A DNA stretch of 64,000 nt from Epiperipatus broadwayi. Lineage: Eukaryota; Onychophora; Udeonychophora; Euonychophora; Peripatidae. Below the pieces are notes generated by a model. That model saw only the letters and a list, made by a program, of their open reading frames with translations, was not told the origin of the DNA and did no database searches. The stretch is taken from contig JAQFVV010000021.1 in NCBI GenBank assembly GCA_028023455.1, positions 5,298,853 to 5,362,852 on the forward strand, read 5' to 3'. Below, piece by piece: positions 1 to 11,823 of the stretch. The number at the start of each line of letters is the position of its first letter. The stretch's first letter is position 1. A program made the translations under genes and the position numbers.

Positions 1-3000
1 CACCACGCTCTTAACACCCTTTATTCTAACATTTCAGTTTTAGAGATGTATTAGAAAAATTTAATGAGCCTTATATTTTCATATATTTACAAAATAAAGA
101 CCTCACAGTAATGCATCACTCCGCTAAGCTTTTGATATGAATTTAAATTTATGTCAAGTAAAAAATAAAAATTTTTCCAACAGATTTATATTTTTTCAGA
201 TAGCCAACCTATAGCCAATAACCGTTCATCATTGGTCGGTAAATGTATATTTATTCTTAGATTGTAATACCAGAATGGAAAACTGCTCAAACTCTCACCA
301 TCTGATAATTAGAAATTGTGGTAGTAATTGCCTTAGTCTCCACTGTTCTTTTGTGAGAGTCTGTAAAAAATGCATTTACCCTATAATGTGCTATTTTAAA
401 AAGATGATGCCCTATCAAGATCACACTGATCCATTCTTGACCCTAAAAACAATTTGTTCCAAAGCAAAGTTAATGCCAAAACTGTCAGTTAAAAATAGTT
501 AGGCAGTCACTTATTAATCAATACCAGATAGATCAGCTATCTGAGAAAATTCTCAGCAAAAAAACATAAGATATATATATATAAAAAGAGAGAATTCAGA
601 TTGTGAGAATGATTAGGGACATGGAAAAAGACATTCTATCCAAGTTTATTTTTCAGTTCTATAAAATCTTGCCATTTCTTGACATTGATACTCTGGTTCC
701 CTAACCCTACCATCACTAAAGTGATTTCAAGATCTGTTCAGCTTGGAGAACTAGTATGTACTGCAGCTATATCGTAGCATGGGAATTCTATATTAAATAG
801 GCATATTGCTATTTTTTCTTCCTGTCACTTTTTTTAATTGACTAGCAATAGTCAACTGCTCAATTCAAGTCTTTCGGTACTTCCAAAATTTTCCAGTTCC
901 AAATATTGCAATTTTTTTTTGCATTTACATGTTTGCTTTCATTTACCCCCCCCCCCCCGCACCTAAATTTAGCTTTCATATTCAATAAAAATCATTATTA
1001 TGTATTTAAATTCTGACTTTTTTTTTAATGCAATGAAAATGTTTTAATAAACTATTTTCAATTGATGATAACAGGACTACATCATCTTAGTTCATAGAGT
1101 GACTTGAGATATTAGAAGTTTACTGGAAAGGTTAAAATAAAAGCTTGTGTTAGCATTAATATTTCATTTTATACCAATTGATTCTGCAGTCAGTTACACA
1201 AACATGAGTAATCAAAAAAACCCCAGAAGATAGTGCCAAGCAGATCTTCCAAAATGATCTACAAAACAGGTCTAGCGATCTAGCTGGTCCATTTCTTACT
1301 GAAGACGATTGTTATGCAAATAGTTCTGGAGTATAAAAACATCATGTGGATTAATGCTGTCAATGAGTATTTTAAATGTAAGGTTAGTAAAATCACATGA
1401 TGCTTTTACTTCATAATTATACATCATCAAATAGTTAGTCACTAGGTATCATGCAACATTCAGGTACTGAAAGAAACAGATTGAGTTTAAATCCAGGACC
1501 TTTAGCCCTCAAGTTTATCAGTCAAATTCATGCTAAACTACAATTTAGAGCCTATATAAGAAGATGTCAGCTCTACTAATATTGACGTAAAGCGATTTTA
1601 ATCACATGGTTCATAATCGATAGTAATTCTTAATCTTTCCTTTACGAATAAATAGTTGAAATTTCAATATAAATGATAAACACTATAATTCCCAATTAAA
1701 CCATTTTTGGAAGTATAAATTATTAATTCCGGAGACCTAAAGAAAAACAACAACCTATGTCTGGCCAGTCCTTTTAAATTTTAATAAGATTGTAGTAGCT
1801 TTTAATTTTTATTTTAATTAGTTATTTAAACATCATTTTGCAAATAAACTGTGTTTAGAATTTTATCATGTTTAGACTAAACTTGTCATATAAATGCAAC
1901 AAAAATTTACTAAGGTTACAAAATTAAATTAAAGACTATTACTTATAAGATCTTAAGTGCTTGACTCATTGATATGGTATGAAAGAATTCATGAAAGAAT
2001 AATTCTCATATGAGTTAGCATATGATTTGTGAACATAAATTAGTTATCAATTATCATATATCTCATTAATAAAACATAAAGGGATAACTATAATATCATA
2101 TACAGCTTTAGCACTTCTTTATGAAAAATTAATTATTAAGTTTTATTTTTTATGTGGTCCATCATTTGTAACATCACATGACATTCAAATAAGAACCATT
2201 GATTCAAAAACCAATTTCTCATCAGTAAAAACAACTGCACTGAGCCAACTCCTTAGGCTAAGATAAAAAGTAAAGCCTACCCAAGGCAAAGATCTGTTCA
2301 TAACCCCTTAGAAAAAAAATAGTAAAGAAGAAGGTATAACTCATCAGGAATTCTGACAACTGAATGGTGAGGGTTTTGAGTAGTTTTCCATTATTATTTT
2401 ACCTGCTTGTGAAGAATAATTGAATACCCATTTACCAAAATTGTATAGTTAACTAGGTTGGCTAATGGTAGTTAGTTAGGTTCGTTAAGAGCTTACTTCC
2501 TGAAAAATAAAATCTTAAGCCTAACTTCATGATACTATTTCATTAATGAATTAGAATATTAATTAATATTCTAATTCATATATAAATTAAATGTAATTTA
2601 CTAGTGATCCCTTTTTTTCCAATCTAGAATCAATTCTATATAAGCAATGATTATTTAGCAGTAGTGCAAAGGTCATACTTTTTGACTAACAAGACCAAAT
2701 AAAAAATACTTAAGCAAGTGAATTTATGACGCTTTTTATAATAAATTATATTAATAAACAATTAAAACAAAATATACATATAAGACATCTAACAGCATTA
2801 AGAAGTACAATATTTTTCAGTCTGTTTCCATCATTTATTTTAAATTTAAAAAAAACCTGTATACTTCCGCTTGCATTTCTAATAATGCTTTTTATTAAGA
2901 TATTTCTGACTGCTTTCAACAATCTAACAGACTTCTTCAGAACTAAAATTTAACAAGAGTTAATGCAATATAATCTTATTTTTCTGGTTAACATACACAT

Positions 3001-3160
3001 TTTATTATAACACATAAAGATACACATATGTATGTCCATCATATTAAATACATTAAAAAATAAAAACATACAAAAAAATAGAACAACATATGTATGGATA
3101 TATATATAAAGCTGTATTACGTTTGCAAATAAACCAAAATAATGGATACTTATATATTAC
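1..3160. other. Gene-free AT-rich stretch
   Basis: I see no gene. Short frames at 275-502 and 2726-2953 lack recognisable domains, biased codons or splice context. The stretch has a C run (about 947-958), AT microsatellites (for example 571-582) and the 34-bp palindrome listed separately. A possible family C fragment (ATACCCATTTACC) lies at 2424. Confidence 0.7.
2546..2579. repeat. Perfect 34-bp palindrome
   Basis: The sequence from ATGAATTAG to CTAATTCAT is identical to its own reverse complement over 34 bases with no loop, centred on AATT. It is all A/T apart from one G and one C per arm. It may be a remnant of a foldback element or a chance AT palindrome; cruciform extrusion is possible in such DNA. 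Confidence 0.9.
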
Positions 3161-3430
3161 ACCTGCTGCCTGTATTTGTGATGGCAGAATGCTGTACCTT
3201 CCTCCAAACGGGGATGGTGTAATGTTTGCAGCAGCAGAATGCTGTATTAAATAAGTCACAACTATCTGTTTTTATTTAGAATCGTAATATGTTTATTATT
3301 ATTGTGTACAAATTTATACTTTTCATATGGTTAAAAATTTGATTTTTTAATAAGGCATCCTGCCATTGCAAACCCTCTCTGCCCTTACTGGAGGAACATA
3401 CGGCATTCTGCCATCGTGAACACAGGCAGT
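3161..3430. repeat. Inverted-repeat element with GGCAGAATGC arms
   Basis: The left arm (3161-3246) and right arm (about 3355-3430) are inverted copies of about 75-80 bp sharing GATGGCAGAATGC(T/C)GTA and TTCCTCCA, separated by an AT-rich spacer of about 110 bp. The left arm also repeats (G/A)GCAGAATGCTGTA at 3183-3196 and 3233-3246. Looks like a MITE-type or foldback element, or an inverted duplication. No coding capacity. Confidence 0.75.
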
Positions 3431-4914
3431 TCTATTATGTAAGTACCAAATAATGTAATACATTTGTACTTCGCAGTTCTGAAGAAAATTGCCAGATAGT
3501 TAAAATTGTCAGAAACATCTTCATAAAAAACATAAAAGTGCATGAGAAAATGCATAATTTATTCTTTTATCAAACAACAATTTGACCATTTTTTTGATAT
3601 AACAATTATATTACTGTAAGCATAAAAATTAGTTGCAGAAACTATTGTAAATTGTCATTTAATTGAAAAGAGTGAGAGTCATTAGATAGTTACAAAATGA
3701 TTAAAATATCAATAAAAGTTGACCGAGTTTTCAATTTCTGATTGGTGAAAATGAAAACATAAAATGAATCTCAGGATTTCTGATATTTTGAAAAAAAAAA
3801 TGTATGGATTAATAAGTTCAGACTTAGTGATTTCAACTATTTTGAGATACAAAACTAGCTAATGCAATCACTTTTCTAAATTTTTTTCTAAAAAAAAGTT
3901 GTTTATAGATGGAGTTGTAAGATATTTCAAGTAGAAGTCTTTAGCACTCGGGCAGTTATATTTGCTTCTGATTGGTTTGTATTCTCTCACACCCACACGA
4001 ATACAGAAAAACTAATAATTAAATCCTAGAATCATTTCTAAGTCTGTCTAATTTGAAAAAAAATATTCTCTAGGAAGAAAACTCATTTCTAAATTGTACT
4101 TCGATGAGAGGCAAAACTGAAATCATGCTAAATTGTCTTCGAAAAAAAATAAAAATATCAAACACTGAATTTGAAATGGTCTGCTTTATAGTTAACGACC
4201 AATTAAAATGAAGATTGATCATAGCATCAGTTTAAATACATCCATATTATGGTGTAGACATCAACTGCTTCACTCTCTTATATACCCAAACTCTCTAAAA
4301 CCTATATTATATAAATATTTCCGAAGAAAACATTATAAGTTTTTATTTTTTCCTAGACATTTCATTTTTATTTACAAAGAAATAGATATCAATGAATGTA
4401 TATATGATTACAAGTAGTGAACATTTTTTTGTAGCAAGTAATTTTACATTTGTATGATGTAGGAGTCGTGGAATAACAATTCATATGGCCTACAATATCC
4501 ATGACCAGGGGTATGAATTTGAACTGGATAAACTTTGAAAATCTTTTCAGATCACAAATAGGCTTAGTATCCAATCTGAAATCAATCCACTTGACCATCT
4601 AATATTGATTGGAAAATGAGTATTTACCTATTATTTATTAGCTGGAGGATAAAAAGTCCAGATTAATCTGGATCGATTGGAAGAATGTTAATGTGCTGAT
4701 TAAAACAAATAAATAGGATTATACTATGCAGTCTTAATCTCTGGTTTATCATTAGCTAGTGTTTACCTCTTACTTCCACATGGTAGATAAATGGGGGAAA
4801 AAAGATTTTGACATAGTATACAAAGTGCATTTAAAAAAAACCCAATAACCTATTATTCTGAAAATATTTTGTTTCACAGGTTGAATACATAAAAAAATCA
4901 ATTAATCAAATAGC

Positions 4915-5022
4915 TTTATTGTTCATGAGTTCATAAAAAGTTTGAGCACTGGAAATGCTAAATCGGATTTGAACTAAGGATTTTACATTCCAGAGCTTGA
5001 TATTCTACCACCACTGTATGAA
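4915..5022 (-). mobile_element. tRNA-derived SINE, family A copy
   Basis: In the minus sense a tRNA-like head (GTGGTGGTAGAATATCAAGC, then AGTTCAAATCC as the B box) is followed by a short body ending in CTCATGAACAATAAAG at the low-coordinate end. The same layout recurs at 10600, 10938, 11722, 17663, 22212 and 42016. Confidence 0.6.
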
Positions 5023-5292
5023 AACATGCAGGTAACAACAACAATAACAAACAAAACCTTTAGAATAAGAAGTATTGTAAAGGTAGAAATATGAAAGATT
5101 AAAATTATAAACATGCCACTAAAGATGATAAAGTTATTGTTCAAAATGAAAGGAAAAAGGGATTTACATATTCCCAAGGTGTTCTTGAAATAATTTGAAT
5201 AGATTACATAAAATATGACATAAAACAGATAAAATTAAGAGTGTAGTTTTTTTTTCAAAAAATGTACGAAGAGATAGTCAAAAAAGATTAAT

Positions 5293-5377
5293 AAGTAATA
5301 TTAAGGCAATAAACCTAAAGCTTGTGCGGTTAAAAATGCGAAGGTAGGGACCTCCTACAGGTCTTAACCACAAGCTT
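5293..5377 (-). repeat. Half copy of the GTAGGGACCTC foldback family
   Basis: Contains AGTAATATTAAGGC and GTAGGGACCTCCTAC, matching one arm of the complete hairpin at 40.34-40.50 kb. AAGCTTGTGCGGTTAA (about 5318) pairs imperfectly with TTAACCACAAGCTT (5364-5377), so this copy folds into its own shorter hairpin. Confidence 0.6.
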
Positions 5378-5974
5378 ACGCATTGGAAGAAAAGAGGGGA
5401 ACCCATTTAAATAATGCAGATTATAACAGTTTAAATGGAAAAAACTGAAAAATCATATTGATGAAGTAGTAATTAAAAATGAAAAATGAATTTATAAGAT
5501 AAACCATAAATTGAGTAAATATGTATTTTTACAATCCACAATATCATGAAAAATACTTAAGAAAAAAAAAGAAAGAATTCAAACGATTCTACTTGTGGAA
5601 AAAAAAAAGACAAAAAGATGGTGCTGTTATAAAATTTATTAAACTGTACCCTGATCATGAGCCAATATTGTAAACTGATTTATTACAAAGTTTAAGAAAA
5701 CAGAATCAATAAATGCTAAAACATGCAGTAGATCTGAGGATGACATAATGATTTCGATACTTGCTTACTGTAAGAATTTCAAATAAAAATTCACTGATGG
5801 TCTGCTGAAAAAGGAATACAAAAAAATAGTTTCCATCATTTTCTTAAGTTTGCAAATAATGTCCACACACAAAAATTAAGTGAAGATGACTTCAAAATAT
5901 GGATAAATATTTTGTCAAATACAGTGTATGCAGAAGTAGCTGGAAATTTGAGCAATTACATCAATGCATTATTG

Positions 5975-6056
5975 CCTTGCAGAATTCTAGCATCGATTCT
6001 AATATTGGCTCTTCCAACACTTGAATTTCTTACGAATTCTTGAGCAAGAAAGCCAT
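5975..6056 (+). mobile_element. SINE family A fragment, plus orientation
   Basis: CACTTGAATTTCTTACGAATTCTTGAGCAAGAAAG matches the 3' body of the family (consensus by eye TTTCTTATGAATTCTCAGCAATAAAG) but on the plus strand; the tRNA head is not recognisable. It is the only plus-oriented copy I found. Confidence 0.4.
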
Positions 6057-6239
6057 TTGAATATTTATTTTTATTTAATGCATTACACCCATTCATATTA
6101 TTGCCTTCTCTGTGTAGTTTAATGCAGCAGTAAAACAGTGGACCAAGATCAAAGAACCATAAATCACAGCTTAGCTCCATTACGAAAACATCATAAAATT
6201 AAGCAATGAATTATTTGATTACTAATAGCATAAATGAGA

Positions 6240-7300
6240 ACAACTGATGATTGTTGAGCAAGTTTGTAAATAAAAGTTTTTTATTTTTCTGTGATGTTTA
6301 TGATCTGGTAATAAAAAGTATGTAAAAGTGATACAGATAACATGCTTTCAAAACAGAATTTAAAAAAAATGATTGCACAATAATGCAGAAAGAAAGTTGT
6401 AGAAGTTATATTCGAGATATAAAGTGGCAATAAACAAGAAACCTGATAATATTCCAGTAGAGAGAATTAGTAATGAAATTTATGACTCGGGATAGCGGGC
6501 AGTAGAAAACGCTTAAAATAATAAAATTTATTAAATAATTAATTGAAGTTCACAGGAAGTTACGATATTGATGAGAATCGTAAAATGTATTACTAATAGA
6601 TTAAATATGATTATACATATATATATCATTAATGATAAACTTCAAACTTACTGACAACCATGATTGTGATATTAACAAGTCGAAAGTATATTTGGTCTAT
6701 TTAATTTATATAAAACAGTTTATGATTTCAAAAACCCATCACAACTGAAATGATAAATGCTGCTATTATGAGACACGGAGACTAAATCAAACAAACAAAA
6801 TAATCAAATTTATCAAGCATTTATTTCATTGGCTGAAATATGCCATTGATGAAAAAAAATACATATTTTTTTGGTGATCATTTTAAAACAAAAGAATAAA
6901 GTTTGAAATTAATCAGTTAAGATACTCATAGGATTAAATGATTTTCTTACATAAAACATTAAAGAAATGTAAGGCAAAGATTTGACCTATCATCTATTTC
7001 ATTTAATATTGACCGAGATGCTAAATAAATACTTTTTTGATATAATTAAAATAATTAATTGCATCAGATTTGCTTTGACACGACAGTATCTATGGATAGT
7101 AAGGCTGAGTTTACTACAGTGATAATTAAATGAATTAAAAGAAGTAATTTACTCAATATCATTTAATCTAAAATCATTTATGCAAGTGATTGTAATCGCT
7201 GGAACACTGTATGACTTCACGATTAGATCATCAGTGTTCAGTGAAGAATACTTGATGGTACATAGTCATTCAGCAGATATTTTTTTGTATTCTTCAAACT
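6240..7300 (+). pseudogene. Possible heavily decayed LINE reverse transcriptase
   Basis: Fragments suggestive of RT motifs occur in order but in different frames: KPDNIPVE near 6440-6465, FNLYKTVYDF near 6700-6730 (motif A-like), and SADIFLYSS near 7275-7300 (motif C-like). The spacing between the last two is larger than usual and stops are frequent. This could be a chance resemblance. Confidence 0.22.
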
Positions 7301-8781
7301 ACTGGTATGAAATATCAAATACCCTAGGGTTAGGGTTTTGAATTTAAATCAATCTGTTTGTAAAATTAATGATCTGAGACTGAATCAGCAATATACTTTA
7401 ATGACTTGAGTAATATTGACAAAAGATTAGAAATAATTCATACAGTTTGCTATTAATCGTTTGTTTAGCAAAATACCGACTTTTATATTATTTTCTATTA
7501 TTTTTGCTTTTAATAAATATTTAATAGTTCTTCTAAATATCACAATAGTACCTTGTAATTTTTTAAAAATTCGTTAGCACTACCTATATATGCAGTTTGT
7601 CCCAAATAAAAAAAATGACTGTTCTCTTTCTGAGCTGTGCGTCATATCTTTGTTGATCCTCTTCAATGATCTTCCTGCCATCACAAAATCTTGCAAATCA
7701 ATTGAAAACAATCATGTGACTCATGGAATTCACAGCCATATATAGTTTGAATCATTTCAAATATTTCGGTAGCATCTGTGTTCAATTTAAAACAAAATTT
7801 AATGAAAGTACATTGTTCCATTGTGGGGTTAAGGTATAAAACATACTGTCACATTTCATGTTGTAACCCATGATTCAGAGTTTATTAGTATTTTAAAATT
7901 TTTGTGCTAAATGGCTAAATTATGTTGCAACATAACACATGCATTGATTCAGGAAAAGTCCTACAGGCATCCGAGAGAATAAACCTGTCACTTTTTCACT
8001 GGGACACATTGTAGTTCACAATAATGAAAAATTGGATATTAATGGTTCATTTACAGACATATACCATCTAAGAATAGAAGTAATGGAAAGGAGAAGGTAA
8101 ATTACTTTCAAAATTTTAATATGGCTAGATATGCGATATACACCTCCAAGGTTTGAACGATGACTGTTGAAGATTTCCCAAGATCAGTCTCTTTCACTAT
8201 ACAAGCATTTCCTGAGAAACTTTCACATATCAGTTGAGCTAAAGACACCTGAATATCCATGCACAAATGATAAGCAGATTTTTTTATCTATATGTCTTAT
8301 ATACAATCAGTTTGATTTTGAACTTGAATGTTTATAATTAAGCCATATAAATAGAAAAATCTGACGGTTTCTGTGCTGATGTTCCAACATTTCAAGTCTC
8401 TAGTTACACTGAGCACTAGTTCCCTGTTTGTAACTAAGCATTGGAGAAAGGCATAGCAAATCGAAAAGATTTGATTGGTCAAACATATTTACCAGAAGTA
8501 TCAATCAATTTATCACATATATTATAAGTATATACAAAAATTTGATTGCTAAAGACAAACTTCATATAATTGTGAATGTGAGCAGAACGATGTGTTGAAT
8601 AAGTGATTGCGTGGACAGATGTCTATCATGCCTTAGCACACCTAACAAGTGGTATGTATTAATACGCAAAATTAATCCTTCACAATCAGACATCATCTTT
8701 TGATGAACTCACAGCAATTTATGAAATATAATAGTTGTTTTACTAATTTAAATTATATTCTTATTAAATCTTTTGCCTTTA

Positions 8782-9011
8782 AATAATTTAACCAATGTCA
8801 AACAACACTGATAACTTTTCCTACCTTAAACACTTTTTACACAATATCTCTTTACTATATTTCTCTTATACTAAAAAAGAGTTCTAATTATGAGAGACAA
8901 CAATAATTTGACCAATGTCAAACAACACTGATAACTTTTCCTACCTTAAACACTTTTTACACAACATCTCTTTACTATATTTCTCTTATACTAAAAAAGA
9001 GTTCTAATTAT
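8782..9011. repeat. Near-identical 120-bp-period tandem duplication
   Basis: Two 110-bp units (8782-8891 and 8902-9011) are separated by GAGAGACAAC. I see two differences (A/G at 8790/8910, and ATATCTC versus ACATCTC). In a region where other repeats are strongly diverged, this points to a recent local duplication. No coding frame. Confidence 0.95.
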
Positions 9012-10599
9012 AAATATCATGAATATTCTTTCAAAGAATATAAACATTAATGTACGATAAACGTTATAAATAAAGATAACATCAAACAAAATTAACAACG
9101 GTTTAATATTTTGGAGGACGGTCTATTCTTCCCTGAATATGAAAAATACACACATATATAATAACGTGCATGCATATTTTATATATTTAACAACAATAAT
9201 TTATAAATGGGCTTAAAATTATGACACAAGATCATATTATATATATATACATAAGCAAAGGATACCTTTGCAACAATGAAATCTCTGTTCATAGCTCCTT
9301 CATGATACCATCTTCCATTTACTATCTGCTTTCTTTGATCCCAAATGTGGGACAATGATAGAAATGTTCCTATTTTTACCATTTTCCTGTATTTTATTTA
9401 TTTTCTCTGATCTCTTGAAAACAATGGTCAGAGATCTCACAAAAAATATTTGGGTCTTAATTTATTATATTTCAGTGATGAAATTATCTTAGCTTTTTAA
9501 AAAGAGAATCTTTTTGATTCCAAACTAATAATCAGTATGGCTGGCAACATTACCTTTCCACTACTGGAGTTTTATTACCAGTCAGATGGTGTCTATCATG
9601 AAAAGAAAACTGAATCTGAATTCACTCACGATTTAAATGAGCAACAATTCATATTCTGATGGTCTGATCTAATAACCAATGATTATTCGGATGGCTGCAA
9701 GATGCTTTAGTTCCAGTTTTAATTAAAAAAAATCCTCAATGGTGAAGGCAAAAACCAGAACCAGTTTGGGGATAGAGACATTATAGCACTAAACCACCTG
9801 GTGCCTATGTATTTGTCAAGCTAACACTAGATGGCTCTAGAATGGAGTGAAGAGTATAGCTTTTGGAAGTACGTACTGTTGTTCTATATATACATGTTTG
9901 GGTGTGCACGAACCTTAGAAATAATTATAGCATGAATTGTAAATAAAATTGCATTGATAATGCAACTGTTTAGGAAAAATATTTTATTTTGATACATATG
10001 AAGAAAAATTCTCTGCATGTGACTTTGATTGATTATGTTTTCTTCAAATTAACCTGATTTACAAATTCATATTGTAATTTACTATTCAGTTCATTGAAAT
10101 AGCAACTAAAAACAAACAAAAAAAAATAGTATAGACAGTGAAAGAATACAGATGCATATGTATGCACACAAATGTAAATAAAAACTATGGTGATGTAGCA
10201 GTAAATGCATCTTTCGATCATGCCTATGGAATGCATTTTTGAATCGAGGCGAACGTTGAATATTTCAAATAGTTAAGAATTTTTAAGCAAGCCTAAGAAC
10301 TTTTTCCAGGTAGTCAGCAATTAATTAAGAATATCCACCTGGTTATTGATTAGTAAATGGGTATCCAGAAATTCACAGGTGGAGAGCAAAGCTTCCAAGT
10401 TTATCTGGGTTATCAAATGATTGTTGATCATTGTCGATAAAACGTTCGGTACTGGTGAGGAAGTTATCACAATTCTACGGTACCGAACTCATTGTTCATT
10501 GTTACAAATAAGCTTAGCCTTTGACCTCATCTTGGCTTATCAAAACAACAATTCGGCAAACTTTTGATCTTCTTTATACAATGCAAATAATGTAATAAT

Positions 10600-10712
10600 T
10601 TATTTCTCGGGAATTCATAAGAAGTTTGATCTTCTAAAGTGACCAAATTGGAATCGTAGTCTATGAGCCTTGAGCTTCAGAATCCATCATTCTGCCACTG
10701 GGCTAATCATAC
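10600..10712 (-). mobile_element. tRNA-derived SINE, family A copy with good A box
   Basis: In the minus sense it reads TTAGCCCAGTGGCAGAATG (close to the polymerase III A box TRGCNNAGYNGG), then a degenerate B box (CGATTCCAA), and ends in CTTATGAATTCCCGAGAAATAAA. Best-preserved head of the family here. Confidence 0.65.
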
Positions 10713-10937
10713 ACAAAGGTATTTTATGCAAGGAAATGGTAAATTAAATCAAATGGTAAAAACATAGAATTTTGCAATGGCTATTATATGGTTTCGCTTA
10801 ACATTGTTAATTTGTAAAGCAAGGTTTTATTCTTTTTTCGTAAATTTCCTTTACAGAAAAGCCAGTCACTCAAAGAAATTAATATTTTAAGAGAAAAAAA
10901 AATAGTGACTTTTATATCTGTAAAAAAAAAAAAAAAA

Positions 10938-11053
10938 GGTTTTATTGTTCAGGAATTCGTAAGACAGTTCAAGCGGTGGATGTTCCAGAACTGCATTCGA
11001 TCTGAGGATTTACGTTCCCAAGTCTAATGCTTTATGACTTCGTTAAACTACAT
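10938..11053 (-). mobile_element. tRNA-derived SINE, family A copy
   Basis: In the minus sense it ends in GTCTTACGAATTCCTGAACAATAAAACC, with GATCGAATGCAG at the B-box position and a head near AGTTTAACGAAGTCATAAAG. A 15-16-nt A run at about 10922-10937 on the plus strand borders its 3' side. Confidence 0.6.
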
Positions 11054-11721
11054 GGGGTTTTTATACCTGCATTTTTGACTGATGCTACGTAAAGCATCTA
11101 AACACATCTCAAACAATGGATTATAGCTCATATTTATTAATACTGCATTATAAGAAACTGATAAATTTATAAAAATAAATTCAAATGTTGATAATTGCAT
11201 AGGATACTTTCATTTTCATCATTGTCAATATGTTAAAGACATTATAAAAAATTAAAAAAAAAAAAAAAGGGAGTGTTTTTTTTTTTACCTTCTTTTGTGA
11301 CTGATATTGCAAAATTTTCTAACCTTTTTTAACAATGGAATTCTTGATAATTTTGTATTGCAACACTAACATCGAAACTGTAAAATAAATAAATAAATGT
11401 TTTCACATGTTTATCTAAATGACAGTTATTTAATTACAATAAAATTGATTCTAAAAGCAAAGCTTCTGCTAAAAGATTATTTCCCAATTATACATACATA
11501 TTATTTATACACTTAAAATACGTAGTCACACATCCACATATATTTTGAAACTTTTATAGCATAGGGAAAAAAATAAGACAGTGAAAAAAGGATATAAAGG
11601 GCAAATCAAGAATTCATAAAATCACGTTCTGCAGTCCAGAACTGTAATTTTACAAAATTTCACAAAGTAAATGCTAACTTGAAAATATAATTTCACGAAA
11701 TAAAAATAAAATAGTCAAGCA

Positions 11722-11823
11722 GCTTTATTGCTGAGAATTCATAAGAAATCCAAGCATCGAAGATGAAAGCACTGTAATCAATCCAAGAACCTTATACTTT
11801 ACCACAGTTCTAAACCAATCAGG
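11722..11823 (-). mobile_element. tRNA-derived SINE, family A copy
   Basis: In the minus sense the body ends in GGATTTCTTATGAATTCTCA followed by GCAATAAAGCTG, with a head around CTGTGGTAAAGTATAAGG and a weak B box (TTGATTAC). A shorter possible fragment (GAATTCATAAAATCACG) lies just before it at about 11606-11660. Confidence 0.6.

Noticed and set aside
947-958. Homopolymer runs of C here and at 28829 and 43369 as structured elements
   Set aside because: Single short runs beside other homopolymers; slippage explains them.
7321-7340. CCCTAGGGTTAGGGTTTT resembling telomere repeats
   Set aside because: Only about two TTAGGG units, with no array or flanking degenerate repeats; chance in this length of DNA.
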